Shown here one piece after another: positions 33,060 through 44,020 of a stretch of DNA of 64,000 nucleotides. The position numbers and the translations under genes are program-made. A model generated the notes under the pieces. It saw only the letters and a program-made list of their open reading frames with translations, searched no databases and was not told where the DNA came from. Numbering within the stretch: the stretch's first letter is position 1; every line of letters begins with the position of its first letter. The stretch comes from Metaphire vulgaris (taxonomy: Eukaryota; Annelida; Clitellata; Crassiclitellata; Megascolecidae). The stretch is taken from contig CM030870.1 of NCBI GenBank assembly GCA_018105865.1, positions 5,566,120 through 5,630,119 on the forward strand. The letters are read 5' to 3'.

Positions 33060-33400
33060 GGGGTGGAAGATGGCAGAGTGAGTTACGTGCTGGTGCTGGA
33101 GCGTCAGGCTGACGGAGCGGGTTCAAGCCCCGTTAGTGCCCCTATAGTGGCTTTCACGCAGGCAGTAATGCCTTCTAAGCAGTGTTTATTCTAGGCCTTC
33201 TCTGGGAGAAATTCCCCCTCCCAAGTTTTAAATTCCCCCCCCCCATATTTTTTCTGTTGCCTGAGGGATGTAAATTTCCCCCCCCCAAGTGTGGAGACTC
33301 AGACCTTGTCCCCTCCAAACATTTCAAAACCCCCCCAATGTCAAGGTGGCTAGAATAAACACTGATGCTTCTAAGCCACTTTAAATCATGCTAAGTTTAA
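33060..33400 (+). mobile_element. tRNA-derived SINE family 2, split by a family D MITE
   Basis: gggtggaagatggcagagtg, the B box gagcgggttcaagccccgtt, and ccctatagtggctttcacg match 5690-5850. The body is interrupted at about 33180 and resumes after 33364 as ttctaagccactttaaatc, the same tail seen in the other copy. Confidence 0.75.
33180..33364. mobile_element. Family D MITE nested in a SINE
   Basis: CAGTGTTTATTCTAGG ... CTAGAATAAACACTG; ttctaag is present on both sides within atgccttctaag and atgcttctaag. Confidence 0.88.
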
Positions 33401-33596
33401 GTAAGTTTCGTATTTAGCGCTCGGAATTTTAAATTCTGATTGAAACTCTTAGTTGCGCCAAATTTGTAATGCAGATTAATCAGCCTGCGGGTATTTGTAG
33501 ACCTACAGTTTGATTGACAGTTTTTCACTGTTAGGCCTATAGGTCTATGTATGCCACTCATCAGATCTAACCACTTTTATTAGGGACAGTGGCGGT

Positions 33597-33886
33597 TCCA
33601 GGAATTCTTGGTGGGGGGATAAAAAAATATATTGGAAGTTAATGAGGGGATGCAAAGTGACGAAGAAAAATAAGCTAATAGAGAAAAAGGTCATTGATGG
33701 TGTTTTGCCCACTAAATATTAATAAACCTTGGAAAAATGACCGACAATCAAAAAGACGGTCATTCGCAGTATTATCACACATTTTTTTAGAAACTCATCG
33801 GAAAATAGGTTGACAAGCAAAAAAGGTCACCCTGAACCTCTGTGGAGGGATGCATTCCCAGTCATCAACATGGTGGAACCGCCACT
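33597..33886. mobile_element. Family A-related MITE (CAGTGGCGGTTCC ends)
   Basis: CAGTGGCGGTTCCAGG ... GGAACCGCCACTG, 290 bp. Its interior is unlike other family A copies and includes tgacaagcaaaaaaggtca (33811-33829). Flanks attaggga and atcaggag match 5 of 8. Confidence 0.8.
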
Positions 33887-34513
33887 GATCAGGAGTATCC
33901 AAATATTTTATATTTTTCGATTATATATATGCTTTTTCTGATTTCAACGGAATTGTTGTCCTATTGCCGAAGCTGCTACTGATGGTGAACAATGTTTACG
34001 CTCTTATCTAATCTACGTATTTGTCATTTTGTTATTCAGTGATGAAATTGAATGGTGCATGTGAATGCTTTTGACGCCAATAGCTGTTACTGTTTAAGAA
34101 CTATGACCAGCTGACCAGTCAATGTTGATTGATTTGCAAGTAAAAACATCCTTCCGAAATTGAATCTGCCGACCAATTCTTTTTATTCAATCGATCCAGG
34201 AAGTGTGCACGCGGAGACTGCACAGACTGCTTAAATGGATGCATCCTTCGAGATTACATCACAGAAAACCGATGGGTCGGGAAAGATAACATAGACCGAA
34301 ACCGGAAGCTGCTGTCGCGAATTCAAACGGCGTCATACAATGTGAAACGCCTTTATATGGGCGAGATAGATAGAAATCGAATAACCAGCAGGGTGTTCAA
34401 TGCATTACGCATGTGAATTACTTGCAAAGAATATTGCGAATTTTCATCCTTAATGCTTCGTTTATTAATTCTCGAGCAATCTTGATCATAGTGGACGGAA
34501 TCAGGCGTTGAAC
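33887..34513. other. 5' flank of GPCR gene 1
   Basis: No transposon or coding exon is recognised. The last ~20 bases before the ATG share a 'gacggaat' and 'ttgaac' with the flank of the second receptor gene. Otherwise the two flanks look unrelated. Confidence 0.4.
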
Positions 34514-35707
34514 ATGGATGACAATTTCACTTTTCTCGCGACGCCAGCTGATACCGGCGATAACGATACCGGCGATAACATTACCTCCGCCGACCCGTAT
34601 GACTTACTCACTAATCAGAACCTGATTCGTTTGAGACAGGTAATAACCCTTCTTTATCGATACCTCCTTCCGTTCATCATAATCATGGGATTGGTTGGAA
34701 ATCTTCTGTCGTTTCTCGTCTTCTGCTGTACCTACCTGCGTCGCATGTCGAGCAGCGTCTACCTGGCTGCCATTTCGGTGGCCGATTTCGTGTTCCTGCT
34801 CGCGCTGCTCTTCACCTGGACTAACAGTCTCGGAATCCGTCTGATCCACGCGGAGGGATGGTGTCAGTTCTTCGTCTACGTCACGTACGTCGCCAGTTTT
34901 CTGTCAGTCTGGTACACCGTCTGTTTCACGGTCGAACGATATCTGACCGTTTGCTTTCCGTTTCTGCGTCAGAGAATCTGTCAACCGAAACGGACGAAGG
35001 TGATCGTGGTCGTCGTCGCCGTACTCGGCCTCCTCGTCTACAGCTTCTCCATCTGGACAGCGGTCGTCATCGAGCCATACGGCTGCACGGTTGACGAACA
35101 ATTTTACGATCTAGTCATGAATATAACTAACGTCGACACGTTCGTAACCCTTGTAGTCCCCGGACTGATCATCACCGTCAGCAATATACGAATTTCGTAT
35201 TCATTGTCGGTGTATCATCGTTTCTACCGCACTAGGCGCCCGGCCGAACGGCTTAACAGCAGTAGCACTAGTACTTCGTCTAATGACAACCCTACCATCT
35301 ACTCGAACCTGTCTTACAATCGGCTTCAGATGAAAATCACGAAGCTGCTGCTGCTGGTTTCGTCCGTGTTTCTCTTCTGTAACACCCCGAGTCACGTGAT
35401 ACGTGTGTACGCCTTCTCAATGTCGATGGTCGACCCACGGTACAGTCCATCTAACCTGCTGTTGCTCGTTCAGAGACTGACGATGTTGCTTTACTACGCC
35501 GGCTTCTCGACCAACGTCATTCTGTACAACGCATCGGGAAAGACGTTTCGTTCGGCTTTCGTGCGTCTCTTTCGCTGTCTCTTCCATCGCATTTCCGACA
35601 TCGTCTGCAGACGCTCTTACTACGGTTCGAATCCCGGTTTTTCCAACCCACGTCTCAACCATAATTTTCGCTTTCAATCTCGTAAAGCAGACTGCGCTTA
35701 CAACTGA
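34514..35707 (+). CDS. Rhodopsin-class (class A) GPCR, copy 1
   Basis: A complete single-exon receptor of 397 residues, probably peptide-activated and in the plasma membrane. The N-terminus has three Asn-glycosylation sites (N4-F-T, N17-D-T, N22-I-T). Seven helices are clear: G62-N63 in TM1; L-A-x-x-x-A-D (D91) in TM2; C117 at the top of TM3 and E-R-Y (141-143) at its base; W181 in TM4; C191 in loop 2 pairing with C117; P216 in TM5; F-x-F-C-N-T-P (286-292) in TM6, where the usual C-W-x-P is C-N-T-P; and N334-V-I-L-Y338 in TM7 instead of N-P-x-x-Y. A Ser-rich third loop and basic tail follow. The general look is that of invertebrate FMRFamide/TRH-receptor-like GPCRs, but the ligand cannot be assigned. 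The first ATG gives the N-terminus shared with copy 2. Confidence 0.92.
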   Translation: MDDNFTFLATPADTGDNDTGDNITSADPYDLLTNQNLIRLRQVITLLYRYLLPFIIIMGLVGNLLSFLVFCCTYLRRMSSSVYLAAISVADFVFLLALLFTWTNSLGIRLIHAEGWCQFFVYVTYVASFLSVWYTVCFTVERYLTVCFPFLRQRICQPKRTKVIVVVVAVLGLLVYSFSIWTAVVIEPYGCTVDEQFYDLVMNITNVDTFVTLVVPGLIITVSNIRISYSLSVYHRFYRTRRPAERLNSSSTSTSSNDNPTIYSNLSYNRLQMKITKLLLLVSSVFLFCNTPSHVIRVYAFSMSMVDPRYSPSNLLLLVQRLTMLLYYAGFSTNVILYNASGKTFRSAFVRLFRCLFHRISDIVCRRSYYGSNPGFSNPRLNHNFRFQSRKADCAYN

Positions 35708-37610
35708 CTAATTTACTAACTTCTTGTCAGTAGCGTGCAGATGGAGGCGGTGGGGCGGTGGCCCCGAGTATCCACGAGATAGGAGCATCCAAATTGGCTC
35801 AGCTACCCTTTTTGCTCGTTAACACCTAAACACCGAGGTTGTGTGGGGGCATCCAAATTAAATTTGGCACCGGTCGGTCACCACTCTTGGCAAGCCACTG
35901 CTTGTGATTGACGCTGCAAACATATGAAGCTTTGCCAGTCTTGTGTAGCCTACGTAGTAGGATCACCTTCCAAAACCACTCTGTCACCGCTCCGTCACTC
36001 AAGGTACGATCCAGGACCACGAACACTGTTTTTAACAGTTCAGAGACCAGGCCGTTCATTCGCTGGATCAATCACCTGGAATGTAGACTGTGTAGCTGAC
36101 TTCATCCTGCATAGGTTTGCAGTCACTGACTGCATGGCATTTTGGGAAAAGCTTGAGCAATTTTCTTCCACGGTTCAGAAGAATGTAGCCAAAAATTCGC
36201 TCCTTCTTTGGAAAACATTGCCTAATTAATAATAATTACAGGTATGATAAGTTATTTTAATATATTTAGCACATAGAATAAACGCTATGGCATTATAGAC
36301 TGGTTTTCATACAATTTATTCCGTTACTTCGAAGATTTTAAAAGTAATGTGCTCTTATATTATGTATTCTATATTAAACTACGAATTTTAACTGAATGAA
36401 TCTAATTTGTTTAAAATTATCACTATCAATTATTTTTAAAAGCTAAATTAGGTTTTCTTTCGTTCAAACTAAGCTGATTTTCTGATGTTGAAATTCCACG
36501 CGGTCATAGCCTAACTCCGTTTATATCGCTCACGAAAGTTGGCTATAATCAACAGCAGTCACACTATCAGTGCAAAAAGACTTACTAAACATCTATCCTT
36601 TCCTCCTGGCAAAATGTGCACCAGGGTCCACTGTCTAATTCTAATATTCCTCAAATGTATTTTCGTCGGCTGAGTCTCCGCCCCAGATTCCACCGGAGTA
36701 ACCCACCCGCAGACCTCTATTCTGACTAGATAGGACATGCATACCCCTCTCCATGTCCATCAGCGCAGTCGTAAGTTTTATATAGTGAGGGGTGATGTTA
36801 TTTCTGAATAACTGTCATATGGTCTGCGAATTTGCTCCAAAATTCAACATTTGAATCCAATGTTAGGCCTCCATTAAATAGGGGCTGCTGACTCCAGCCA
36901 AAGAATCAATGACATTGAAAATATTTTTCATTTTGGGATTGTCCCCAATATGCTGTCCTATAATCTGAAAAATAAACATCGAGTCTCAACATTTGAATCT
37001 AATATAACCCATAAATCTATCAGCTCGGGGAGCACACTGCGCTTCCTCAAGCCCCATTAGTCGAAGCCTTGGTACCTCCGCCCTATTCCCGAACCCTGGC
37101 TACGCCACTGAATCACAGTAGTTAATGCCAAGTAAAGATCGACAGGAATCGCGACTGCCCATTCAAAGTCAGTCAGAACCCTGTTTTAGATGATAGAAAT
37201 AGATATTGAAATTTCTTGCCCCTTACATTTTAAAATTTCTTGACGACCTTTTTTGCTTGTCAGCCTTTTTACATCTTAAAATTTCCACGCCGCCCCCTCG
37301 CTCGCCGAGCGGTCCTTCTACCTTAGTGTTATTAGGCCCGTTCATCTGTTAGTGTTTTTTATAAACATTTTGGATCGGCCACCCAGACCGCCGGGCCCCT
37401 GTGCATCCCCCTGCCCCTCTCGGCGCCCTGGATCCTAACAAAAATCCAATTATGCCATCTGTGAGGGGGTAAGCCCCGGCCCATCTTCTGAAAATTTTGA
37501 TTTTCAAATGGCGAAACAAAAGTTTTGATTCAGCCCCAGGCCCATATCGAAAATATATAAATCCGGCCTTTTTGCCAAATAAGACCCGTCGTTTCCACTT
37601 GCAGAGTCGA
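35708..37610. other. No recognised gene between GPCR 1 and the repeat cluster
   Basis: AT-rich sequence. About 35735-35890 has G-rich and 'tttttgctcgtta' pieces of old MITEs, and 37240-37262 holds the shared motif tgacgaccttttttgcttgtca. A 101-codon plus-strand frame at 35924-36229 has no family resemblance. Confidence 0.4.
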
Positions 37611-37613
37611 TGT

Positions 37614-38340
37614 TTCCAGCGGTCGTCTTAGGAAAGATCCATTCTGATCTTGATCACCGTGGGTCTGTTAGAGAGGTTATCACAAACAAGATCTGGAACC
37701 ACTAGACCCAAATGATCTAAGATCAAGATCACTTTAAAAGTGATCTAAGATCAAAGATTACAAATATAGTTATTATATCATGTTTGACGTGTCACGTATG
37801 ATAACCCAAATAATCATGCATAGTAATACTAAAAACAAAAAAACATCGAAAATTTATGCCATCAGTTGAACGTTCATTTTCAGCATGAGCAGACGCTTGA
37901 AGACAACCTGTTTCTTCGCGGTGTAGCTATCAAACTTCCAATACTGTACTAAAAGTCTTTCAGAGACAGGCGCAGAAGATGAGTTTTTATGAATAAAATG
38001 CTGCCTTGACATAAACAAGCTAAAGTTCTGATTTATTCAGGTAGTGCATATTGAAACCAGTATAATAGGCCTCCCCACTGAATTATGCCAGTACTAATGT
38101 TTGCCAAATATCATCTGACAAAATGATATTGAGGTAAAATGCTTGATATTTTAAAATTTCTTCGTTGATTATATTTTAAAACGTATAATTTTCTTTGATC
38201 TTCTGGAATAAAGATCAAAATCACCGAAAAAAAGTTGTTTAAAATCAGAGTCAAAGATCACTATAAAAAGTGATCTAGAGTCATCATGAATTGTGATATC
38301 GTGATCTTTGAAAAGATCACTCCTAACACTGCACACCTTT
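37614..38340. repeat. Element with GATC-rich ends
   Basis: Both outer zones (about 37630-37760 and 38190-38320) are packed with gatc in phrases such as aagtgatctaagatcaaag and aaaaagtgatctagagtc, which are inverted relative to each other. The left zone begins cttaggaaagatcc and the right ends gatcactcctaacactg. It is probably a non-autonomous transposon with long sub-terminal repeats. The centre is AT-rich without a frame. Confidence 0.55.
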
Positions 38341-38344
38341 GTTA

Positions 38345-38690
38345 GCGTCATATAGTCAGTATTCTCCGCAATGCCACCCAACCATCAATTGAGATTTCCT
38401 ATTGTTATTGGAGTTTCAGAGCAAAATGGTCGATATATGGCTTTATACGCTATCCTAGCGCTATTGCGAAAAAAGATTAGATTTAAAAAGTAGGGTTTCC
38501 TAAACTTTTTGGAAATGCGACCCACTTCCGCGGCTTTGTAACCCTACAAACTTATTGTCAACCAAAATTGGATAAAACATTAATCATTTTAACATAAGCC
38601 GCATATGGAGGATTGCAGGCATATAAATTTCTTAAAACCTAAGCCTACTTGCAACTTTCAGGGCTTGTGATATTGTGGTACTGGCTAAAA
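38345..38690. repeat. Dispersed repeat, inverted copy of 48450-48710
   Basis: Blocks gagatttcctattgttattgg, gagcaaaatggtcga, tagggtttcctaaac, cgcggctttgtaaccct, and ggaggattgcaggcatata occur here and, as reverse complements in reverse order, at 48450-48710. The tagggtttcctaaac block looks like a hAT end. Confidence 0.7.
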
Positions 38691-38764
38691 AAGACACTTT
38701 TGAATATAATTTCGCGCTACCCCGCGACCCACCAGATTGAACCCCACTTGCGTTGCGACCCACT

Positions 38765-38887
38765 TTTGTGGCGGCTCCGCGACCCCCCCTAGAGAGCCTG
38801 GCCCCCAGTGGCCCCCAGTTACACTGTTGCCCTCATGATTAGAAGTTGCCACCCCCAGCCCCCCACCCACTTGCCAGCCGCCACTGG
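38765..38887. mobile_element. Truncated family A MITE
   Basis: gtggcggctccgcg ... cacttgccagccgccactg; internally deleted and lacking the first bases of the left end. Confidence 0.7.
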
Positions 38888-38967
38888 TTACGCTATGTTA
38901 TCGCCGTCGAGGAGATGCAACGGTAGCTTGTCACCCGATCAGAGGTCCAGTTTGCCCGGTCGCTCCC

Positions 38968-39160
38968 CAGGGTTTAATCTAGGCCGTTTTCGGGAGAAAA
39001 ATTGCCCTCCCCCCGGAAATTTCAAATTCCCCCGGAAATTTTGGCATACTACATCAACTAACAGCAGCCCCCTAGCAGAATTCTCCCCCGGCTTTGTCAC
39101 TTTCCTCCGGGATTTGTCAGTTCCCCCCCTCCGGATTCCAGGAGTCTAGATTAAGCACTG
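38968..39160. mobile_element. Family E MITE with exact target duplication
   Basis: CAGGGTTTAATCTAGGCCG ... GTCTAGATTAAGCACTG has exact tcgctccc (38960-38967, 39161-39168). Confidence 0.93.
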
Positions 39161-39208
39161 TCGCTCCCTGCAGATGCCTGGTTCTCTTGTCGATAAAAGA
39201 GTCGTAGC

Positions 39209-39396
39209 CAGTGTTTAATCTAGGCCGTTTCCGGGGGAGAAAATTGCCCTTCCCCCCGGAAATTTCAATTCCCCCGGAAATTTTGGAATACTACATGGAC
39301 TAACAGCGGCCCCTAGCAGAATTCCCCCGGCTTTTTCAGTTCCCCCCGCGGATTTTCAGTCCCCCCCCGGAGTCCAGGAGTCTAGATTAAACACTG
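39209..39396. mobile_element. Family E MITE with exact target duplication
   Basis: CAGTGTTTAATCTAGGCCG ... GTCTAGATTAAACACTG has exact gtcgtagc (39201-39208, 39397-39404). It lies only 48 bp from the previous copy. Confidence 0.94.
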
Positions 39397-39898
39397 GTCG
39401 TAGCGTATTAAGCCGAATCTTTCAATGCCAACAACAATGCGGCCGTACGTTGTCGATGTGACCAGATACTAGAACAGAACAGGCGACTGTATACACGAAG
39501 CGCCCGGGCACAGCCTATAAACCTAGTTCGAAGCAGGCTTTATTATCAGGACAGCACGTCGCTGCAAATCATTCGGCTGCGAGTTTTAAAAGCGTCTATA
39601 GCGGGTTCACGATCTCGATTGAATTTCATTGGCGGCGTCAGATGGAAATATTGTTTAAAAGAGGAGACGATAATAGCGATTGCTTGATTGATTGCGCGTT
39701 GATTGAATTCAATCGTCATATTCAGGTCAAAGAGTACACGTAAGTGAATTGGTGACTTACATAATTCCTCCGGTGACTGCTTAGAATCTCATAACTTAAA
39801 CTTAAGACGCATCTGTTCAGCATTTCCTACTAGAGACTCTTGTAAAGCGTTCTTGACTATGGCCTTCGCCATGCATATAGAGTTACAAAAATTGTCGC

Positions 39899-40236
<338 letters not shown>

Positions 40237-40537
40237 TGTCGACTGTTGCGTATTTCCTCACAACTCGTCGCTATTATCAGATACAGTCAGGAGATGCCTA
40301 ATTTGAAGAGAAACGGGTACCATACTTGTCCGGGTAAACTTCTTGTTTTATAGCTGCATAGGCTTAGAGTGGTATTTTGTGGGGGTGGGGTGAGGGATAG
40401 GCCTATTTGTTATGTTTTACAACAAGAATCCTTTCTGAACTATGAAAGATTGTCACTTCTCCAGGTCCCCTTCCCTTGCTGTTAAAAGACTGACAAGTCA
40501 GTAAGCAGTGTCCACGAATTTTCCCCTTTCTCCTAAT

Positions 40538-40706
40538 AGTGTTTTATTCAGACCTGGTAGGAAGAGAGACCCCCCAACAAGCCTCAAAATCCCCCCCCCC
40601 CAAAAAAATCGCAGCACTAACAGTTTTTGCATTGAATTGTGCCTCTTCCCCTCCAGCCAAATCAATCCCCCCCTCCCCAAAGGCCTGGAGTCTGGATAAA
40701 ACACAG
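40538..40706. mobile_element. Family F MITE (GTGTTTTATTCAG ends)
   Basis: AGTGTTTTATTCAGACC ... GTCTGGATAAAACACAG, matched by the copy at 46240-46419. Flanks are unclear. Confidence 0.7.
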
Positions 40707-41025
40707 TTAAACACTGCCGCTACAAATGCTAGACCGTTCAAATGAACGGGTGTCTTCACGGCATGTAACGCTTGATCTCGTTGCGGTTAAAATTGCTCGT
40801 TTAATTGCGTGTGAAGGGACAGAGATTTGTCCCTACATTAGGACAAGAATTTTATTAGGGAAGATCCATTGGTTTTGGCCTAATGGCCTCTCCCCTCGGA
40901 TTGCTCCCCTTGATCTTTCCGGTTTGATCTGGCCCTAATTCGGATGGGATTTATGCGCCGTTGGCTGATGCCACAGGCATTTTGATAGTGGCGCCATAGA
41001 AGTTGATTGGTTGGTTGATTGATTG

Positions 41026-41029
<4 letters not shown>

Positions 41030-41100
<71 letters not shown>

Positions 41101-41149
41101 GACAGAGAGAGACAGAGAGAGACAGAGAGAGACAGAGAGAGACAGAGAA
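41030..41149. repeat. (GA)n / (GACAGA)n microsatellite
   Basis: A run of ga dinucleotides passes into gacagagaga units. Long Ser/Leu or Arg/Glu frames here are artefacts. Confidence 0.95.
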
Positions 41150-41192
41150 TAAGCCCAGGAAAACGCATTCATGACCTAAACTTAATACTGAC

Positions 41193-41365
41193 AAATGTTC
41201 TGTGATGCATGTTGGGAACTCTAATAATGGTAATGAATATGCTTTAGGGGGAAGGCTATAACCACAACAGAAATAGAAAGAGACTTGGGGGTAATTATCC
41301 ATAGACGTATGAACCCATCTCAACAATGTATGGAGGCAGCAAAAATGGGAAACCAAATGCTGTGA
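41193..41365 (+). pseudogene. LINE reverse transcriptase fragment, frameshifted
   Basis: K-C-S-V-M-H-V-G-N, then after a one-base shift in a G run, T-T-E-I-E-R-D-L-G-V-I-I-H and Q-Q-C-M-E-A-A-K-M-G-N-Q-M-L, are typical of the RT region downstream of the catalytic core in non-LTR elements. The frame break near 41247-41252 and a stop at 41363 mark it as dead. Confidence 0.65.
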
Positions 41366-42447
41366 ATGATGCCTCCTTCTCTACCATATAAGTACTCCAA
41401 TTCAATTCTCAGATACCTTTATAGTTGCGATAGAACTCAATTTGAACTAAATACTCTTATCTTGCTCTTTCCTTTTCAACCTCTCGGAAAACCCGAATCT
41501 CTATTCTACAGCGCATTATTATAATCATCTTCATCATACTACTCCTGCTTCTTATTGCTTCATCCAGGTAAAACCACATGGGATCGAATTGGTTTGATTC
41601 AATCCGCACATCCGGATAACAAACCCATAAGCCGACACATAAGTACTAGACTGCTGTATGTTTTCATAGAATTTCAAGCAGCTATATGAGATAGAGAGAC
41701 AGCCAGACAGCCAGCCAGACAGACAGACATAGAGATGTGACAACTCGGGTCATTACTGAACAAACCTAATCAAATGCAGTAATATACAGCAGTATGCCTA
41801 CAAGTCAGTTGGCATTATCTTAGCGTCTTCGTCGCTGTGAAGTTCTTGGAAAAATTGCAATGTGGCGTGAAAATTTCGACGAACTTATTTTTGTAACGCA
41901 TAGTTTTTTTATTTTAGCTTTTAGGATATCGGATACAATTATTCAACAACGAATTTCATTGTTATTAGGATACTATTGATATATTGGGATCGCTGTTCAA
42001 GAAGATACAACGATAAAGAGAGGAGACAGATAGCCTAACTGAGTTCCATTCTACAAAACGCAAACGATATTTTGCCTTCGGTTGACGACTTCTGTCCGTC
42101 TTTTATTGCAGACGACTTCTTATAGGTCTAAGTTCACGGAATTAAATTCATACAGCCTAGGAACGTTGCATCAGTTCTCTTTTGGCTCAGATACAATTTC
42201 AAACAGATTTTATGACATTTCGTCGCACGTCGACTGGTGGCAAAATTGAATCGATTGGGGAGGAAATGTAATCAAAATCATCCGACTTTCAAGGGTGCGT
42301 GATAGAAACTACACTCGTATATTCAGCGCATACTATAGATGAAACCAGCGATGCTGTGGAAACATTGTGGATTGGTTCTTTTGATTCCTCGTTCAAGAAG
42401 CGTCCAATAACGTTGATTATTATCTTCGACGGAATTTCTCTTTGAAC
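41366..42447. other. 5' flank of GPCR gene 2; no gene seen
   Basis: AT-rich. A short (cagacagc)n-like stretch lies near 41697-41730. No exon or complete transposon was recognised. Confidence 0.4.
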
Positions 42448-43635
42448 ATGGATGACAATTTCACTTTTCTCGCGACGCCAGCTGATACCGGCGATAACAT
42501 TACCTCCGCCGACCCGTATGACTTACTCACTAATCAGAACCTGATTCGTTTGAGACAGGTAAACATCGTTCTTTATCGATACCTCCTTCCGTTCATCATA
42601 ATCATGGGATTGGTTGGAAATCTTCTGTCGTTTCTCGTCTTCTGCTGTACCTACCTGCGTCGCATGTCGAGCAGCGTCTACCTGGCTGCCATTTCGGTGG
42701 CCGATTTCGTGTTCCTGCTGGCGCTGCTCTTCAACTGGATTAACAGTCTCGGAATCCGTCTGATCCACGCGGAGGGATGGTGTCAGTTCTTCGTCTACGT
42801 CACGTACGTCGCCAGTTTTCTGTCCGTCTGGTACACCGTCTGTTTCACGGTCGAACGATATCTGACCGTCTGCTTTCCGTTTCTGCGCCAGAGAATCTGT
42901 CAACCGAAACGGACGAAGGTGATCGTGGTCGTCGTCGCCGTAGTCGGCCTCCTCGTCTACAGCTTCTCCATCTGGACAGCGGTCGTCATCCAGCCGTACG
43001 GCTGCACGGTTGACGAGCGATACTACCAGGTCGTATTGGCCATAACTAACGTCGACACGTTCGTAACCCTTTTAGTCCCCGGACTGGTCATCACCGTCAG
43101 CAACATACGAATCGCGTATTCGCTGTCGAAGTTCTATCGTTTCTACCGTAGGCCTACACGGCGTTCGGCGGAACGGCTCAACAGGAGTAGCGTCAGCGAT
43201 TCCTCTACCGATAACCCGTCCGCGATTTATTCGAATTCGTCCTACAATCGGCTTCAGATGAAAGTGACGAAGATGCTGCTGCTGGTTTCGTCCGTGTTTC
43301 TCTTCTGCAACACCCCGAGTCACGTGATACGTGTGTACGCCTTCTCAATGTCGATGGTCGACCCACGGTACAGTCCCTCTAACCTGCTGTTGCTCGTCCA
43401 GCAACTGACGATGTTGCTCTACTACGCCGGCTTCTCGACCAACGTCATTCTGTACAACGCATCGGGAAAGACGTTTCGTTCGGCTTTCGTGCGTCTCTTA
43501 CGCCGTCTCTCGCATGGCATCGCCTGCCGACGCTGCTGCTGCTGCGATTCGAATCTGCGGATCACAGACGATCGACTTCAGACGCGGCGCGGTTTTCGAT
43601 ATCAGATGAGAGGGACGGACTGCGCCTACAGCTGA
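42448..43635 (+). CDS. Rhodopsin-class (class A) GPCR, copy 2 (paralogue of 34514-35707)
   Basis: A complete single-exon receptor of 395 residues, nearly identical to copy 1 through TM1-TM4 and TM6-TM7. It has the same E-R-Y, C-N-T-P and N-V-I-L-Y motifs and the same loop-2 cysteine. It lacks four residues in the N-terminus where copy 1 has a duplicated G-D-N-D-type unit. Divergence is concentrated in extracellular loop 2 (Q-P-Y-G-C-T-V-D-E-R-Y-Y-Q-V-V versus E-P-Y-G-C-T-V-D-E-Q-F-Y-D-L-V), in the third intracellular loop (two residues longer), and in the C-terminal tail (R-R-C-C-C-C-D here). This pattern suggests a recent duplication with change at the ligand side and in G-protein/arrestin contacts. 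Confidence 0.92.
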   Translation: MDDNFTFLATPADTGDNITSADPYDLLTNQNLIRLRQVNIVLYRYLLPFIIIMGLVGNLLSFLVFCCTYLRRMSSSVYLAAISVADFVFLLALLFNWINSLGIRLIHAEGWCQFFVYVTYVASFLSVWYTVCFTVERYLTVCFPFLRQRICQPKRTKVIVVVVAVVGLLVYSFSIWTAVVIQPYGCTVDERYYQVVLAITNVDTFVTLLVPGLVITVSNIRIAYSLSKFYRFYRRPTRRSAERLNRSSVSDSSTDNPSAIYSNSSYNRLQMKVTKMLLLVSSVFLFCNTPSHVIRVYAFSMSMVDPRYSPSNLLLLVQQLTMLLYYAGFSTNVILYNASGKTFRSAFVRLLRRLSHGIACRRCCCCDSNLRITDDRLQTRRGFRYQMRGTDCAYS

Positions 43636-44020
43636 TCTCATAAATACTACCGATTGGTCGAAGTTGTCAGATTCACCCGCAGACCATGCCTTTCTTAACC
43701 CTTTTATGGGTAAAGCACCATATATGTCGTTTCCAGTTAACGGGTAAAACACCATATATGTCGTTTTAGCGTAGTGGGTAAGGAGACCTTTCTGTCGCCT
43801 AAAACTATTGTCCTATCTACTTTAAAAAACATAAGTAATCTATGACTTCTATTTTTTTGCACATCTATGGTGGTAACACTGAAAATTAGCTGTTTTGTTA
43901 TTGAATAAAAAATTAAATTTGTGTCTAATGAAATGGCTTGCGCTAATCGAAAGGCTGGTTTGAATCGAATGGGTCGTTTGAATTCTACACGAAAGCTCAA
44001 AGCTCAAGAAATGATAGCTG

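Noticed and set aside
35924..36229. 101-codon ORF downstream of GPCR 1
   Set aside because: No family resemblance or splice support; composition not clearly coding.
40880..41356. Ser/Leu-rich 158-codon frame on the minus strand, and a similar one at 56766-57236
   Set aside because: Translation of GA/GACA simple repeats.
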